Below are positions 17,611 to 25,959 of a DNA stretch of 64,000 nt, in pieces. Position 1 is the stretch's first letter, and every line of letters starts with the position of its first letter. Under the pieces are notes generated by a model. That model did no database searches and was not told the origin of the DNA. It saw nothing but the letters and a program-made list of their open reading frames with translations. The stretch is from Bilifractor porci (GTDB taxonomy: Bacteria; Bacillota; Clostridia; Lachnospirales; Lachnospiraceae). The position numbers were made by a program, and so were the translations under genes. The stretch is taken from assembly GCF_009696005.1 (NCBI RefSeq), contig NZ_VUMV01000002.1:62001-126000 (forward strand), read 5' to 3'.

Positions 17611-17639
17611 TTGACTTCTTTTTTATCCGGGTATAAGAT
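17611..17639 (+). promoter_or_regulatory. Promoter of the amt leader
   Basis: TTGACT at 17611-17616 and TAAGAT at 17634-17639 with a 17-base spacer (alternatively TATAAG at 17632, spacer 15). The transcript would begin near 17646, right before the first terminator hairpin. Confidence 0.55.
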
Positions 17640-17650
17640 TCCAATATCAA

Positions 17651-17696
17651 ACGAGGGTGTTTGAAGATTTTCTTCTCATACCCTCGTCTTTTTTTC
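17651..17696 (+). terminator. First intrinsic terminator in the amt leader
   Basis: ACGAGGGT / ACCCTCGT stem with an inner GAAGA/TCTTC hairpin, followed by CTTTTTTT. It lies between the promoter and amt, so it must be read through for amt expression. Confidence 0.8.
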
Positions 17697-17757
17697 TGGC
17701 CACGGCAGCACTGTCGCACTTCATGGTGGCCGGAAATCATTTGATATTCAGCAAGGG

Positions 17758-17805
17758 CGCTGGTCGGAGTTTTCATAAGAAACTCCGCCCGGCGTCTTTT
17801 TCTTT
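17758..17805 (+). terminator. Second intrinsic terminator in the amt leader
   Basis: CGCTGG-CGGAGTTT pairs with AAACTCCG-CCGGCG around a seven-base loop, then TCTTTTTCTTT. It lies 90 bases before the amt start. Confidence 0.82.
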
Positions 17806-17892
17806 CCCGGAGCAGCGCCGGATGGAGAAAGGGCTGAATGCAGCTGTTTACCCGGCAGGTAACCATAAAGGAAGGAGAAGGAGGGGAATTTT

Positions 17893-19647
17893 ATGGCAAA
17901 TATTGATATACCTACCGTTGTATGGGTTTTGTTATGTGCAGCGCTTGTTTATTTTATGCAGGCCGGTTTTGCGCTCTGTGAAGCAGGACTTACCAGGGCA
18001 AAAAATACAGGAAACATCCTTATGAAAAACATGATGGATTTCTGTATTGGCACACCCTGCTTCTGGCTGATCGGTTTTGGCCTGATGTTTAATGGAACGG
18101 GGGCTTTCATCGGAAAACTGGATCCGATGATTCTTGGAACATACACGGCGGAAAACAGCGTGGTTCCGCAGAATATGCCTCTGTGGGCATATGTGATTTT
18201 CCAGACAGTTTTCTGCGCTACGGCGGCTACTATTGTTTCCGGCTCCATGGCAGAGCGGACAAACTTTAAGGCGTACTGCTGCTACTCGGCAATTATTTCG
18301 CTGATTGTCTACCCCATCAGCGGACATTGGATCTGGGGCGGCGGCTGGCTTTCTCAGCTCGGCTTCCACGATTTTGCGGGAAGCACCTGCGTACATATGG
18401 TGGGCGGACTGATTGCCATGCTGGGTGCGTGGATGCTCGGACCCCGTATCGGAAAATACGGGAAGGACGGAAAGCCCAGGGCTATTCCCGGCCACAATAT
18501 GACAGCAGTTGCTCTTGGCGTCTTTATCCTCTGGTTCTGCTGGTTCGGATTTAACGGCGGATCCACGGTATCTATGGCGGATGCGGATGCGGCGTCAACG
18601 GCAGCCCTGGCCTTTATGAACACAAACCTGGCGGCGGCGGTTGCCACGGTTGTGGCCATGATTTTTACCTGGGTTCGTTACGGAAAACCGGATGTCTCCA
18701 TGACACTGAATGCGTCGTTGGCGGGTCTGGTAGCGGTTACTGCTCCGTGCGACTGTATTTCTCCGCTAGGAGCCTTTTTCATCGGTCTTGTTTCCGGATT
18801 CCTTGTGGTATTCAGCGTTGAATTCTTTGATAATGTCGCCAAAATCGACGATCCGGTCGGCGCTGTTTCCGTCCACATGGCAAACGGCATATGGGGAACG
18901 ATTGCAGTCGGACTGTTTTCCACAGGGGCAGACGGCGTAGGTGTCGGCCTGTTCTACGGCGGCGGTGTAAAGCAGCTTGGGATCCAGCTGCTGGGAATTG
19001 TATCGGTTGCTGTGTATGTTCTTGTGGTTATGTTTATCGCCTTCAAGATTATTGACAAAACAATCGGGCTCCGTGTTCCGGCTGAGGTTGAGATTGAAGG
19101 ACTGGATATTCATGAGCATGGTCTTGCATCCGCTTATTCCGGATTTGCCATCAGCGATGTTACCGATATGACAGTAGATGCCAATGAAAATACGGATCTC
19201 GGTGTGGACAGCTATGAGGAAGCCTCCCAGGCGGCAAAGGATGCGGCAGTTAAGGTGCAGAAGGCACCTGATGTTGCGGCAGAGACTGATACAGGAGTTC
19301 ACAAGGTGGTTATTATCTGTCGGCTGTCCCGGTTCGATAAGCTGAAGAAGGCACTGAATGAGCTTGGCGTAACCGGAATGACTATGATTCAGGTTATGGG
19401 ATCCGGCATTCAGAAGGGAACCACGGAGAAGTACAGAGGAGCTGTTGTCGATTCTACGCTGCTGCCCAAGGTTAAGGTAGAGGTTGTAGTGTCCAAGATC
19501 AGCGTAGACCGCGTCATTGAGACGGCTAAGAAGACTCTGTACACCGGACACATCGGAGACGGAAAGATTTTCGTTTACAATGTGCAGAAAGTTGTAAAAG
19601 TACGGACAGGAGAGGAAGGATATGCCGCAGTGCAGGATGTAGAGTAA
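17893..19647 (+). CDS. amt: Ammonium transporter fused to a PII signalling domain
   Basis: 584 residues. Residues 1 to about 405 are an 11-helix Amt channel (FALCEAGLTRAKN, GHWIWGGGWL, DFAGSTCVHMVGG). A linker of about 60 residues follows, and residues from about 470 form a complete PII domain (HKVVIICRLSRFDKLKKAL) with a T-loop bearing the conserved Tyr in EKYRG and the B-loop region TGHIGDGKIFVY. PII proteins sense ATP/ADP and 2-oxoglutarate and plug Amt; covalent fusion makes the gate part of the channel. Good AAGGAAGGAGAAGG ribosome site. The leader with two terminators suggests control by antitermination. Confidence 0.93.
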   Translation: MANIDIPTVVWVLLCAALVYFMQAGFALCEAGLTRAKNTGNILMKNMMDFCIGTPCFWLIGFGLMFNGTGAFIGKLDPMILGTYTAENSVVPQNMPLWAYVIFQTVFCATAATIVSGSMAERTNFKAYCCYSAIISLIVYPISGHWIWGGGWLSQLGFHDFAGSTCVHMVGGLIAMLGAWMLGPRIGKYGKDGKPRAIPGHNMTAVALGVFILWFCWFGFNGGSTVSMADADAASTAALAFMNTNLAAAVATVVAMIFTWVRYGKPDVSMTLNASLAGLVAVTAPCDCISPLGAFFIGLVSGFLVVFSVEFFDNVAKIDDPVGAVSVHMANGIWGTIAVGLFSTGADGVGVGLFYGGGVKQLGIQLLGIVSVAVYVLVVMFIAFKIIDKTIGLRVPAEVEIEGLDIHEHGLASAYSGFAISDVTDMTVDANENTDLGVDSYEEASQAAKDAAVKVQKAPDVAAETDTGVHKVVIICRLSRFDKLKKALNELGVTGMTMIQVMGSGIQKGTTEKYRGAVVDSTLLPKVKVEVVVSKISVDRVIETAKKTLYTGHIGDGKIFVYNVQKVVKVRTGEEGYAAVQDVE

Positions 19648-19744
19648 TGCTCGGAATTTTAATGCTGCCGTTGTTCAAAGAGATAAAAATGACGAAATGA
19701 CGGCAGCCCGCAGAGCTGTTCCAGATTCTTATCTGATCAATAAG

Positions 19745-19810
19745 AAAAGCTCCGGGTACCGGCAGAATCCACATGGGTGGACTGTCCGGAAGCCCGGGCT
19801 TTTATTTTTT
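19745..19810 (+). terminator. Terminator downstream of amt
   Basis: AAAAGC-CCGGG pairs with CCCGGGCTTTT across a loop that can itself fold, followed by ATTTTTT. Confidence 0.65.
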
Positions 19811-19905
19811 ACGGCATCTGATTCAATAAGGAGCAAGTGCGTTTTTCCACAATAGAAGCCGGAGAACATCATTTCAGCTAACAATTTGCTAACCGTGGAC
19901 ATAGT

Positions 19906-19949
19906 AAAAGCCCGGAAATCCACATAAATAAAGGAAATTCCGGGCTTAT
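19906..19949 (-). terminator. Terminator of the tRNA-Val transcript
   Basis: On the minus strand AAGCCCGGAA pairs with TTCCGGGCTT, followed by TTTAC. It ends a few bases past the tRNA 3' end. Confidence 0.8.
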
Positions 19950-19953
19950 TTAA

Positions 19954-20026
19954 TGGAAGATACAGGACTCGAACCTGCGACCCTTCGCACGTCAAGCGAA
20001 TGCTCTCCCAGCTGAGCTAACCTTCC
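19954..20026 (-). tRNA. tRNA-Val (anticodon GAC)
   Basis: 73-nt cloverleaf on the minus strand: acceptor GGAAGGT with ATCTTCC plus discriminator A, D-arm AGCTCAGCTGGGAGAGC, anticodon loop TTGACGT giving GAC (reads GUC/GUU), and T-loop GGTTCGAGTCC. CCA is not encoded. A terminator follows immediately. Confidence 0.95.
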
Positions 20027-20098
20027 GTGACATACGGATATTATAACCGATTATTCCAGCAATGCCAACGATAATTTTATAGATTGTTTAGAAAAAAA

Positions 20099-20125
20099 TT
20101 AGCACTCTTTCATTGCATCTGCTAA
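20099..20125 (+). promoter_or_regulatory. Degenerate CIRCE-like inverted repeat
   Basis: TTAGCACTC, nine bases, then ATCTGCTAA. The first arm is identical to the CIRCE (HrcA) consensus; the second arm matches six of nine. It lies 150 bases before the small winged-helix gene and upstream of the tRNA gene on the other strand. May be chance. Confidence 0.25.
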
Positions 20126-20247
20126 TGTGCTATGGCATTATTTAGTCACGGTATCAAACATTCGATGCCACACATGATAGAACCTACAGACAGTTCAGGA
20201 GTACAGAAAACAACATCCTGACGATGTATGAAAGAGAGATTATATTT

Positions 20248-20472
20248 ATGAATACATACAGAACAGAAATCCAGACAGATATCGCTATTTTCATCGGCGA
20301 TTTTGTCCGTCACTACAGAGAGGTTCCGGCAGTCTCTGATCTTATCCGAGAATTTGGCCTGCTCAAGACGCTGTCCGTTTACGGATATCTGGCAGGGCTG
20401 ATGAGTGCCGGAATGATCCGCCCATTCGGTTTTTCCAGATCAGGAATTCCTGTTCTGGCTAAAAACCGTTAA
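20248..20472 (+). CDS. Small winged-helix protein, LexA N-terminus-like
   Basis: 74 residues from ATG 20248 (weak AAAGAGAG site); an ATG at 20224 would add eight residues. The sequence (DIAIFIGDFVRHYREVPAVS, then DLIREFGLLKTLSVYGYLAG) matches the pattern of the LexA DNA-binding domain, in which a winged helix-turn-helix recognises an operator, but there is no protease domain. A stand-alone DNA-binding protein or anti-regulator is possible. A strong terminator follows. Confidence 0.6.
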   Translation: MNTYRTEIQTDIAIFIGDFVRHYREVPAVSDLIREFGLLKTLSVYGYLAGLMSAGMIRPFGFSRSGIPVLAKNR

Positions 20473-20502
20473 TTATAGATTCATTATTCTCTATCTCATG
20501 TG

Positions 20503-20552
20503 AAAGCGGGCTGCGGAAATTACCGGAAGGTAATCTCCGCAGCCTGCTTTTA
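20503..20552 (+). terminator. Terminator after the winged-helix gene
   Basis: AAGCGGGCTGCGGA pairs with TCCGCAGCCTGCTT (one G-U pair), with an inner ATTACC/GGTAAT stem and a GGAA tetraloop, followed by TTTTA. Confidence 0.88.
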
Positions 20553-20663
20553 TGCTGACAGAAAGAACGGATATTGGGCTCTGCAGGCGACCTACAAGCT
20601 TTTATTGCAACGGATTTATTAGAAACAACACGTAAACTGCAATTTCCTGAAGATAATTCGTGA

Positions 20664-20669
20664 TATAAT
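20664..20669 (+). promoter_or_regulatory. -10 element upstream of the epimerase gene
   Basis: TATAAT about 75 bases before the start codon; the -35 region is not clear. Confidence 0.45.
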
Positions 20670-20746
20670 GCAGTATGAAATGCGGCTTGATATGTTTTAT
20701 GTTTATATAAAGCTTAATTAAGAGAAGGCATGAAGGAGGAAAGAGG

Positions 20747-21625
20747 ATGGATTATTCATTGGGCAATGATAAACTGGATGTTACTTTCAAATCAAAGGGA
20801 GGAACATTAAAGTCTATAAAAAACAAGGAGGGACTGGAATATCTTTGGCAGGGTGATCCGGCCTTTTGGAGTGGACAGGCTCCGATATTATTTCCGATAT
20901 GTGGAAGCATTCGCAATGATACGGCCTCGGTAGGAAATGGAAAGACTATGAGTATGCCGCGTCACGGCATTATCCGCAAAAAAGAATTCTCCATGGAGGA
21001 GAAGTCAAAAGACCGTATTGTATTTTCCATTTACTCAGATGAAGAATCTCAAAAACAATTTCCATATGACTTTAAGGTATCTGAAATTTTTACGTTAAAA
21101 GGCAGTACAATTGAGGTTACCTATAGAGTGGAGAATACCGGGACTGAAAAAATGCCGTTTTTCGTAGGAGGACATCCGGCATTTTGCTGTCCGCTGGAGG
21201 AGAGGGAACACTTTGAGGACTATCATGTGAAATTTCCGCAAAAGGAGAACTGTGCGACTCCTGACCCGGTTCCCGGGACGGGACTCCAGAATATGCATCA
21301 GAGGACTCCTCTGATGCAGGATTCAGACGATCTTCCGCTATCTTACGCGTTGTTTACCAATGATGCGCGGGTGCTGGATAATCTTAAGTCCAGGAGTGCC
21401 ACCCTCATTTCTTCTGTATCAGGAAAAGGGGTGCGTCTGGATTTTGCAGATTTCCAGTATCTTCTGCTCTGGAACAACAAGGAAGGAAGATTTCTGGCCA
21501 TGGAACCGTGGACAGGGCTTTCCACAACAACGGATGAGGATGATGTTTTTGAACATAAAAATAATGTCCAGTATGCACTTCCCTCAGAGAGCAGAGAGTA
21601 TACGTATTCCATTACTGTTTTTTAA
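20747..21625 (+). CDS. Aldose 1-epimerase family protein (LacX-like)
   Basis: 292 residues of the galactose mutarotase-like beta-sandwich family: ILFPICGSIRND, the His in MPRHGIIR, the second His in FVGGHPAFCCPL and the late Glu in LAMEPWTGLS. Interconverts alpha and beta anomers of hexoses; the LacX-type branch has no proven substrate. Start ATG 20747 follows AGGAGGAAAGAGG. Single-gene unit; codon use looks slightly more AT-rich than the neighbours. Confidence 0.88.
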   Translation: MDYSLGNDKLDVTFKSKGGTLKSIKNKEGLEYLWQGDPAFWSGQAPILFPICGSIRNDTASVGNGKTMSMPRHGIIRKKEFSMEEKSKDRIVFSIYSDEESQKQFPYDFKVSEIFTLKGSTIEVTYRVENTGTEKMPFFVGGHPAFCCPLEEREHFEDYHVKFPQKENCATPDPVPGTGLQNMHQRTPLMQDSDDLPLSYALFTNDARVLDNLKSRSATLISSVSGKGVRLDFADFQYLLLWNNKEGRFLAMEPWTGLSTTTDEDDVFEHKNNVQYALPSESREYTYSITVF

Positions 21626-21725
21626 ATTTCTATTCCGACTGGTGTTCTGCCTTTCCGGCGGAGCGCATGGAAGGAAGCGGCTCCCTGTCTTTCACCGGGT
21701 TTGTCTTTTTATTGCAGTTCAGGGG

Positions 21726-22195
21726 TTACGGTGCTTCGCCTCCGGTTAACTGAATGAGGATGATCTCGCTGTCTGTGCCTACCCGGACGGGTGTCTGGAA
21801 GAATCCAGTTCCGGAGGATATGATCCAGGAGGTATGGCCTTCCCAGTGTATTCCGTGGCAGTGCTCTTTTCCATACCAGTACCGGGTGATCAGCGTGCAG
21901 GGAAAAAACTGCCCGTCGTGGGTGTGGCCGCACAGTACCAGGTCGGCGCGTTCTTTCTGCGCTTCCGGAATTCCGGCGGGATCATGGTCCAGAACAAGAA
22001 CCGGCTGTCTGGGGCTGCACCCGCTCATCAATTCTTTCAGCGGGATTCTTCCCGGGTCATGCGCCAGTCCGGGTCTTCCGACCAGGTTCAGTGCTCCGGT
22101 TTTTACACAGCGGTTGTCCAGGTCTGTGGCCTGGGACTCCTCAAGGAATTCCGCCCAGGCATCACTGCCGGCGGCGGGGCAGGCGGACTGCCGGT
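21726..22195 (-). pseudogene. 5'-truncated metallophosphoesterase
   Basis: An open minus-strand frame from about 22195 reads like the second half of a YaeI-type calcineurin phosphoesterase: FLEESQATDLDN, then ALNLVGRPG, PVLVLDHDPAG, LVLCGHTHDGQFFP and SSGTGFFQTPVRVG. The metal-binding first half with its DxH and GNHD motifs is missing; the residual frame begins NNHRQSACPAAGSDAWA, immediately at the end of the M20 peptidase gene. The upstream half seems to have been deleted. No proper start and ribosome site exist. Confidence 0.7.
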
Positions 22196-22197
22196 GA

Positions 22198-23637
22198 TTA
22201 TTTCTGGGCGCGGATCAGATTTTTATAAAAATCCACGCATCCCGGCAGGCAGCTGTATTCGATATTCTCATTAACGCCATGCATCCCCCGCATCTGCTCC
22301 GGGCCGTAAATAACGGGCGCGAAGCGGATCACGTTATCACAGATTTCCTGATAGAAGCGGGCATCGGTGGCACCGGTCATAACGTACGGGTTTCCGGCCA
22401 TGCCGTCAAAGGTCTGTGCTATGACATCCTGAACCATGCGGAATGCATCTCCGTGAATATCAATGGGCTTTGTATAATCACTCTGATACAGGACAGACAT
22501 GGACAGACCGTATTTTTCCGCCCGTTTCCGGATGATCTCCAGGCTCTCTTCCATTCCCTGATGAGGAATGAAACGCATATTAGCAGAGACGGACGCTTCC
22601 TGTGGGATAACGTTAACAGCATCGGAGCCGGACTGCATGGTGAAGGCAATGGTTGTCCGAAGCATTGCCGCGCCCTGTGCGGAAATAGCCGGCATGAGGC
22701 GGGTCAGGAGCCCTTGAAACAGCCACAGGTTCTCAAAAAGATAGCGAAGCCCAAAATTGGCATAGGGACCCAGCGTGCGGAACATGGCGGAGACCTCCGG
22801 AAGCATTTTTACGCGGAACGGATTGTGCTTCTCCACACTGTTTTCAAAGGCGGCCAGGCGGGCAATTGGAGAGCCCGGAGACGGGGCGCTTGCGTGTCCG
22901 CCGTTCCCCTTTGCGGTGAACTGCACATCGGCCTTTCCTTTTTCAAAGACGCCGACCATGGCAAAATTTCCCTTGATGCCCCCGATTGGATCGGTGATAA
23001 TGCCTCCGCCTTCGTCGCAGACAAGGTACGGACGGACGCCTCGCCGTTTCAGTTCTTCGACCAGCTTCGGACATCCGTCCCCCGCCCATTCCTCTGTGCA
23101 GGAGGAGGACAGGTAGATGTCCTGTTCGGGAACATAGCCCTCAGCCAGAAGTTCTTCTGCCGCCTGGAAGAATCCCATAACGGAGCATTTTGTGTCGGAT
23201 GCGCCCCGTCCCCAGACCTTCCCGTCTGCAATATCGCCGGAAAACGGGTCATGGATCCATTCTCCCTCCGCGGGAACGACATCCTGATGGCTCATCAGGA
23301 CGATCGGCCTGTCGTGGTTTCGCCCCTCCCACTTGAAAAGCAGGTTTCCTTCGATTTCGGTTTTTTCCAGTTTTTGATGTACAAGCGGAAACAGCTCCTC
23401 CAGCAGCCGGTGAAAACCCAGAAACTTTTCCCGGTCATGCATTCCCTGATGAGAAGTGGTATCATACGCCACCATGCGGGAGAGCTTTCCGGCATATGTT
23501 TCCGCACGTTTTTTGTCCGGATTTGGCTTGTAATCAGAGAACTTTTTCGGAATACAGAGTGTGTGAATCAGTGCGGCGATCAGAAGTGCCGCCAGCACCA
23601 GAAAAACAGTTATTAGAATGGTCAGAAAAATTCTCAT
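22198..23637 (-). CDS. Membrane-anchored M20-family peptidase
   Basis: 479 residues. An N-terminal membrane helix (IFLTILITVFLVLAALLIAA) anchors a CPG2/ArgE-type M20 peptidase with SHQDVVPAE, the bridging Asp in GRGASDTKC, SSSCTEEWAGD for the catalytic Glu pair, and the late His in MRGMHGVNENI. Start ATG 23637 overlaps the upstream gene by four bases and has AAAGGAG upstream; a longer frame exists but overlaps that gene extensively. Co-transcribed with two membrane proteins, it probably hydrolyses a dipeptide or N-acyl amino acid connected with their substrate (inference). Confidence 0.85.
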   Translation of the reverse strand: MRIFLTILITVFLVLAALLIAALIHTLCIPKKFSDYKPNPDKKRAETYAGKLSRMVAYDTTSHQGMHDREKFLGFHRLLEELFPLVHQKLEKTEIEGNLLFKWEGRNHDRPIVLMSHQDVVPAEGEWIHDPFSGDIADGKVWGRGASDTKCSVMGFFQAAEELLAEGYVPEQDIYLSSSCTEEWAGDGCPKLVEELKRRGVRPYLVCDEGGGIITDPIGGIKGNFAMVGVFEKGKADVQFTAKGNGGHASAPSPGSPIARLAAFENSVEKHNPFRVKMLPEVSAMFRTLGPYANFGLRYLFENLWLFQGLLTRLMPAISAQGAAMLRTTIAFTMQSGSDAVNVIPQEASVSANMRFIPHQGMEESLEIIRKRAEKYGLSMSVLYQSDYTKPIDIHGDAFRMVQDVIAQTFDGMAGNPYVMTGATDARFYQEICDNVIRFAPVIYGPEQMRGMHGVNENIEYSCLPGCVDFYKNLIRAQK

Positions 23638-24344
23638 GATGATGATTTCTCCTTTCTGCCTGGATTTTTCTTTCTGTATTCCGCCCATGCCAGCAGAATG
23701 GAAAGCGCGCCGGAGGGCAGGATCATCATGCTCGTCTGAGAGGTCAGGGAAGGAAGCAGGATAAAGAGCACAGTCATAACAGCCAGCGGAATCAGCGCCA
23801 GCTTCAGATTCCGCCGGTAATACTGCCATGCCATGGCTCCGAACAGGGCGGGAACGACATTTTCAAAGGCAGGGGCAAGGACTTCGCTCTGCAAAACCGG
23901 CTGCAGGGGCTGCAGAAGCAGCACGCCAAGCGCGAGAATCAAAATCGTGACAAGTGATGATGCGGCTATGGAGAGTGTCGAGATAATTTCGTTCTCTGGG
24001 GTACCGGCCTTTGTTCCTGCAATGTCACGTGCGTTCATGGCGCAGGGGATCTTCATATTGATCAGATTTCCGGTAATAAATGCCAGGTAACCGCCGCCGG
24101 CGCCTAGCATGGGTGTGTAGACCAGAAATTCCACAACGCTGGAAACAGTCCAGATCAGGCCGACGGAGAGGAATCCCTTTGCGGCAGCGGACAGATCCGG
24201 CATGGCCTGCAGATACAGGCCGATCAGAAAAGGAGCGCCGACCAGAAGAAACAGCGTAACGGCGCTGCTTATCCTGCCGATCCGGTGGGTACTCCGGTTA
24301 AAACGCTCCACAGAAAAATTTTTAGAATTTTCTTTGTTTGTCAT
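23634..24344 (-). CDS. Membrane protein of unknown function, partner of a DUF5058-like protein
   Basis: 236 residues with about six membrane helices (TLFLLVGAPFLIGLYLQAMP, FITGNLINMKIPCAMNA). I start at 24344, eight bases after GGGAAAGG; ATG 24353 is just before. It ends inside the start of the M20 peptidase and follows another membrane protein 117 bases upstream, so the three form an operon under an Lrp regulator. The pair looks like two halves of an uncharacterised transporter; no substrate can be named. Confidence 0.7.
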   Translation of the reverse strand: MTNKENSKNFSVERFNRSTHRIGRISSAVTLFLLVGAPFLIGLYLQAMPDLSAAAKGFLSVGLIWTVSSVVEFLVYTPMLGAGGGYLAFITGNLINMKIPCAMNARDIAGTKAGTPENEIISTLSIAASSLVTILILALGVLLLQPLQPVLQSEVLAPAFENVVPALFGAMAWQYYRRNLKLALIPLAVMTVLFILLPSLTSQTSMMILPSGALSILLAWAEYRKKNPGRKEKSSS

Positions 24345-24460
24345 ATCAATCATCCTTTCCCGGTTTTTACTTTTATCTTTTCAACATTGATGCGCTCCGG
24401 ACCTCGGAAAGAAACTTCTGCCGGAGTGCGGGGTTCGTCTGAGGCGGCTGTCCAGCCCGA

Positions 24461-25201
24461 CTATCCCAGGAAAACAGCGGCTGCCATTCCGATCAGCATG
24501 CTGCCGGCCACAGAGAAGTTTTCCAGCCAGCGGGCGTTTTTCTTTTCGGAAAAATAGGTAAAGATTCCCATGGAGGCAGCGGAAACCGCGGCGACAAGCA
24601 GAGGAACGGCATTTCCGCGGAAGGTAAAGGTGCCTTTGCCGGAAATAATCTCTCCTATGTAGCTTCCGATGTAGGCGCTGACCAGGCCGATAAACATGGC
24701 GGTCATTGCGGAATCTCCGAAACCGGCTCCGCTTTTCTTTGCGGCATTTTTACCGCCCAGACGGTCTGTGTAGCGTTTGTTGAAAAAAATGGAGAGGATC
24801 ATGCCCCACATAATACAGATGCTCATCAGCAGCGCGATGGTGGTGAAGGCACGCGGCGTCATGTGGGAGATGGAGAGGCTTCCTATGCCGACGGCCTCGG
24901 AAGCGGCTTCTGCCACCTGTGTCTCATAGTGCAGGGCGCCGATGACGGACAGACGCAGCCAGGGCCAGGGAGTTCCCAGGCTTCCGGACAGGGCGATAAC
25001 GCCCAGAAGAATGCCCACGGCGGGCAGTGCGGAAAAGGTGGCGCTGGAAGTAATGGCACGCTTCAGCACCCTTGGATCCATGCCCATGGCCTTTCCCGCG
25101 CGGTAGGAACGGACAAGAAAAATGACACACACGACGGCGACAAAAAGAATAATCAGGCCGCAGACCGCATACATAAAAGGACTGTTCAGTTTTTGAAGCA
25201 T
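24461..25201 (-). CDS. DUF5058-like integral membrane protein
   Basis: 246 residues, about six helices, with the segment MDPRVLKRAITSSATFSALP and HYETQVAEAASEAVG, which I associate with the DUF5058 family of Clostridia (from memory). ATG 25201 has a perfect AGGAGGT site. First of the three-gene membrane/peptidase unit. A GGGGCTG/CAGCCCC hairpin without a T-run lies 25-50 bases upstream and may affect translation or mRNA stability. Function unknown; likely transport. Confidence 0.72.
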   Translation of the reverse strand: MLQKLNSPFMYAVCGLIILFVAVVCVIFLVRSYRAGKAMGMDPRVLKRAITSSATFSALPAVGILLGVIALSGSLGTPWPWLRLSVIGALHYETQVAEAASEAVGIGSLSISHMTPRAFTTIALLMSICIMWGMILSIFFNKRYTDRLGGKNAAKKSGAGFGDSAMTAMFIGLVSAYIGSYIGEIISGKGTFTFRGNAVPLLVAAVSAASMGIFTYFSEKKNARWLENFSVAGSMLIGMAAAVFLG

Positions 25202-25358
25202 ACAATACCTCCTGTAAAGTTACAGGGGCTGCCGACCGGGACAGCCCCGTCCAAATGGTTTTGTTATTTCTATTATGCATCCGCAGGCCCGGCAAAGAAA
25301 CCTGTTTTCTGTCCTGCTTATGGCTGAAAAACTTCTTTTTCTTTTGCCTGCGGGCATG

Positions 25359-25796
25359 TCAGACGGGAACGTCCCGGTGCTCCACTGATGTGGAGAAGGC
25401 AATCAGCGTTTTGGTCTTGCCGAAGTGCTGAAGCTCGTTGATAAAGTGATCCAGTTGTTCGGTGGACTGAAAAGCTGTTTCGATCAGCATAGAGTAATCC
25501 CCGGTTACGCAGCTGCACTCGATGACATTGCCGATCTTCTGAATATAAGGATAAAACTCCTTCTTCTGGTTCGGTTCTACCTCCAGATTGATAAAGGCCT
25601 TGATGTGGTAGCCGAACTGCCGGTAGTCCACCTCTGCGTGATAGCCGCGGATCACGCCGGCCTTTTCCATCTTTTCAATGCGGGCGGAGGTGGCCGGGGA
25701 AGAAAGGAATACCTTTCTTGCGATATCCTTGACGGAAGCCCGCCCGTTTTCCAGAAGTATTTTTATTATTTTCTTATCTACCGCGTCCAGCTCCAT
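25359..25796 (-). CDS. Lrp/AsnC-family transcriptional regulator
   Basis: 145 residues: N-terminal helix-turn-helix (VKDIARKVFLSSPATSARIE) and a C-terminal RAM/AsnC ligand domain (AFINLEVEPNQKKEFYPYI, later GDYSMLIETAF). Such proteins sense amino acids and wrap DNA as octamers. It lies 157 bases before the membrane-protein/M20 genes on the same strand, so it probably controls them in response to an amino acid. A large inverted repeat upstream (25891-25946) may be its own operator. Confidence 0.9.
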   Translation of the reverse strand: MELDAVDKKIIKILLENGRASVKDIARKVFLSSPATSARIEKMEKAGVIRGYHAEVDYRQFGYHIKAFINLEVEPNQKKEFYPYIQKIGNVIECSCVTGDYSMLIETAFQSTEQLDHFINELQHFGKTKTLIAFSTSVEHRDVPV

Positions 25797-25890
25797 GGTA
25801 TGGCTCTCCCTTTCTGTCTGAATTTTCTTTTCCGGCGCCGGAGGAATGCTTCTGTGCCGGAACTCTCTTTTTCTCTGTTTTTCTCATGTA

Positions 25891-25946
25891 TACTCATTTT
25901 TAAGCATAACTATATACTGAATATCAGGAATAATTAAAAATGAGTA
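25891..25946. promoter_or_regulatory. 13-bp perfect inverted repeat upstream of the Lrp gene
   Basis: TACTCATTTTTAA at 25891-25903 and its exact complement at 25934-25946 are separated by 30 AT-rich bases, so the centres are 43 bp apart, close to four helical turns. This fits two Lrp dimer sites flanking a promoter, though a structural role cannot be excluded. Confidence 0.6.
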
Positions 25947-25959
25947 GATTAAAAAAATA

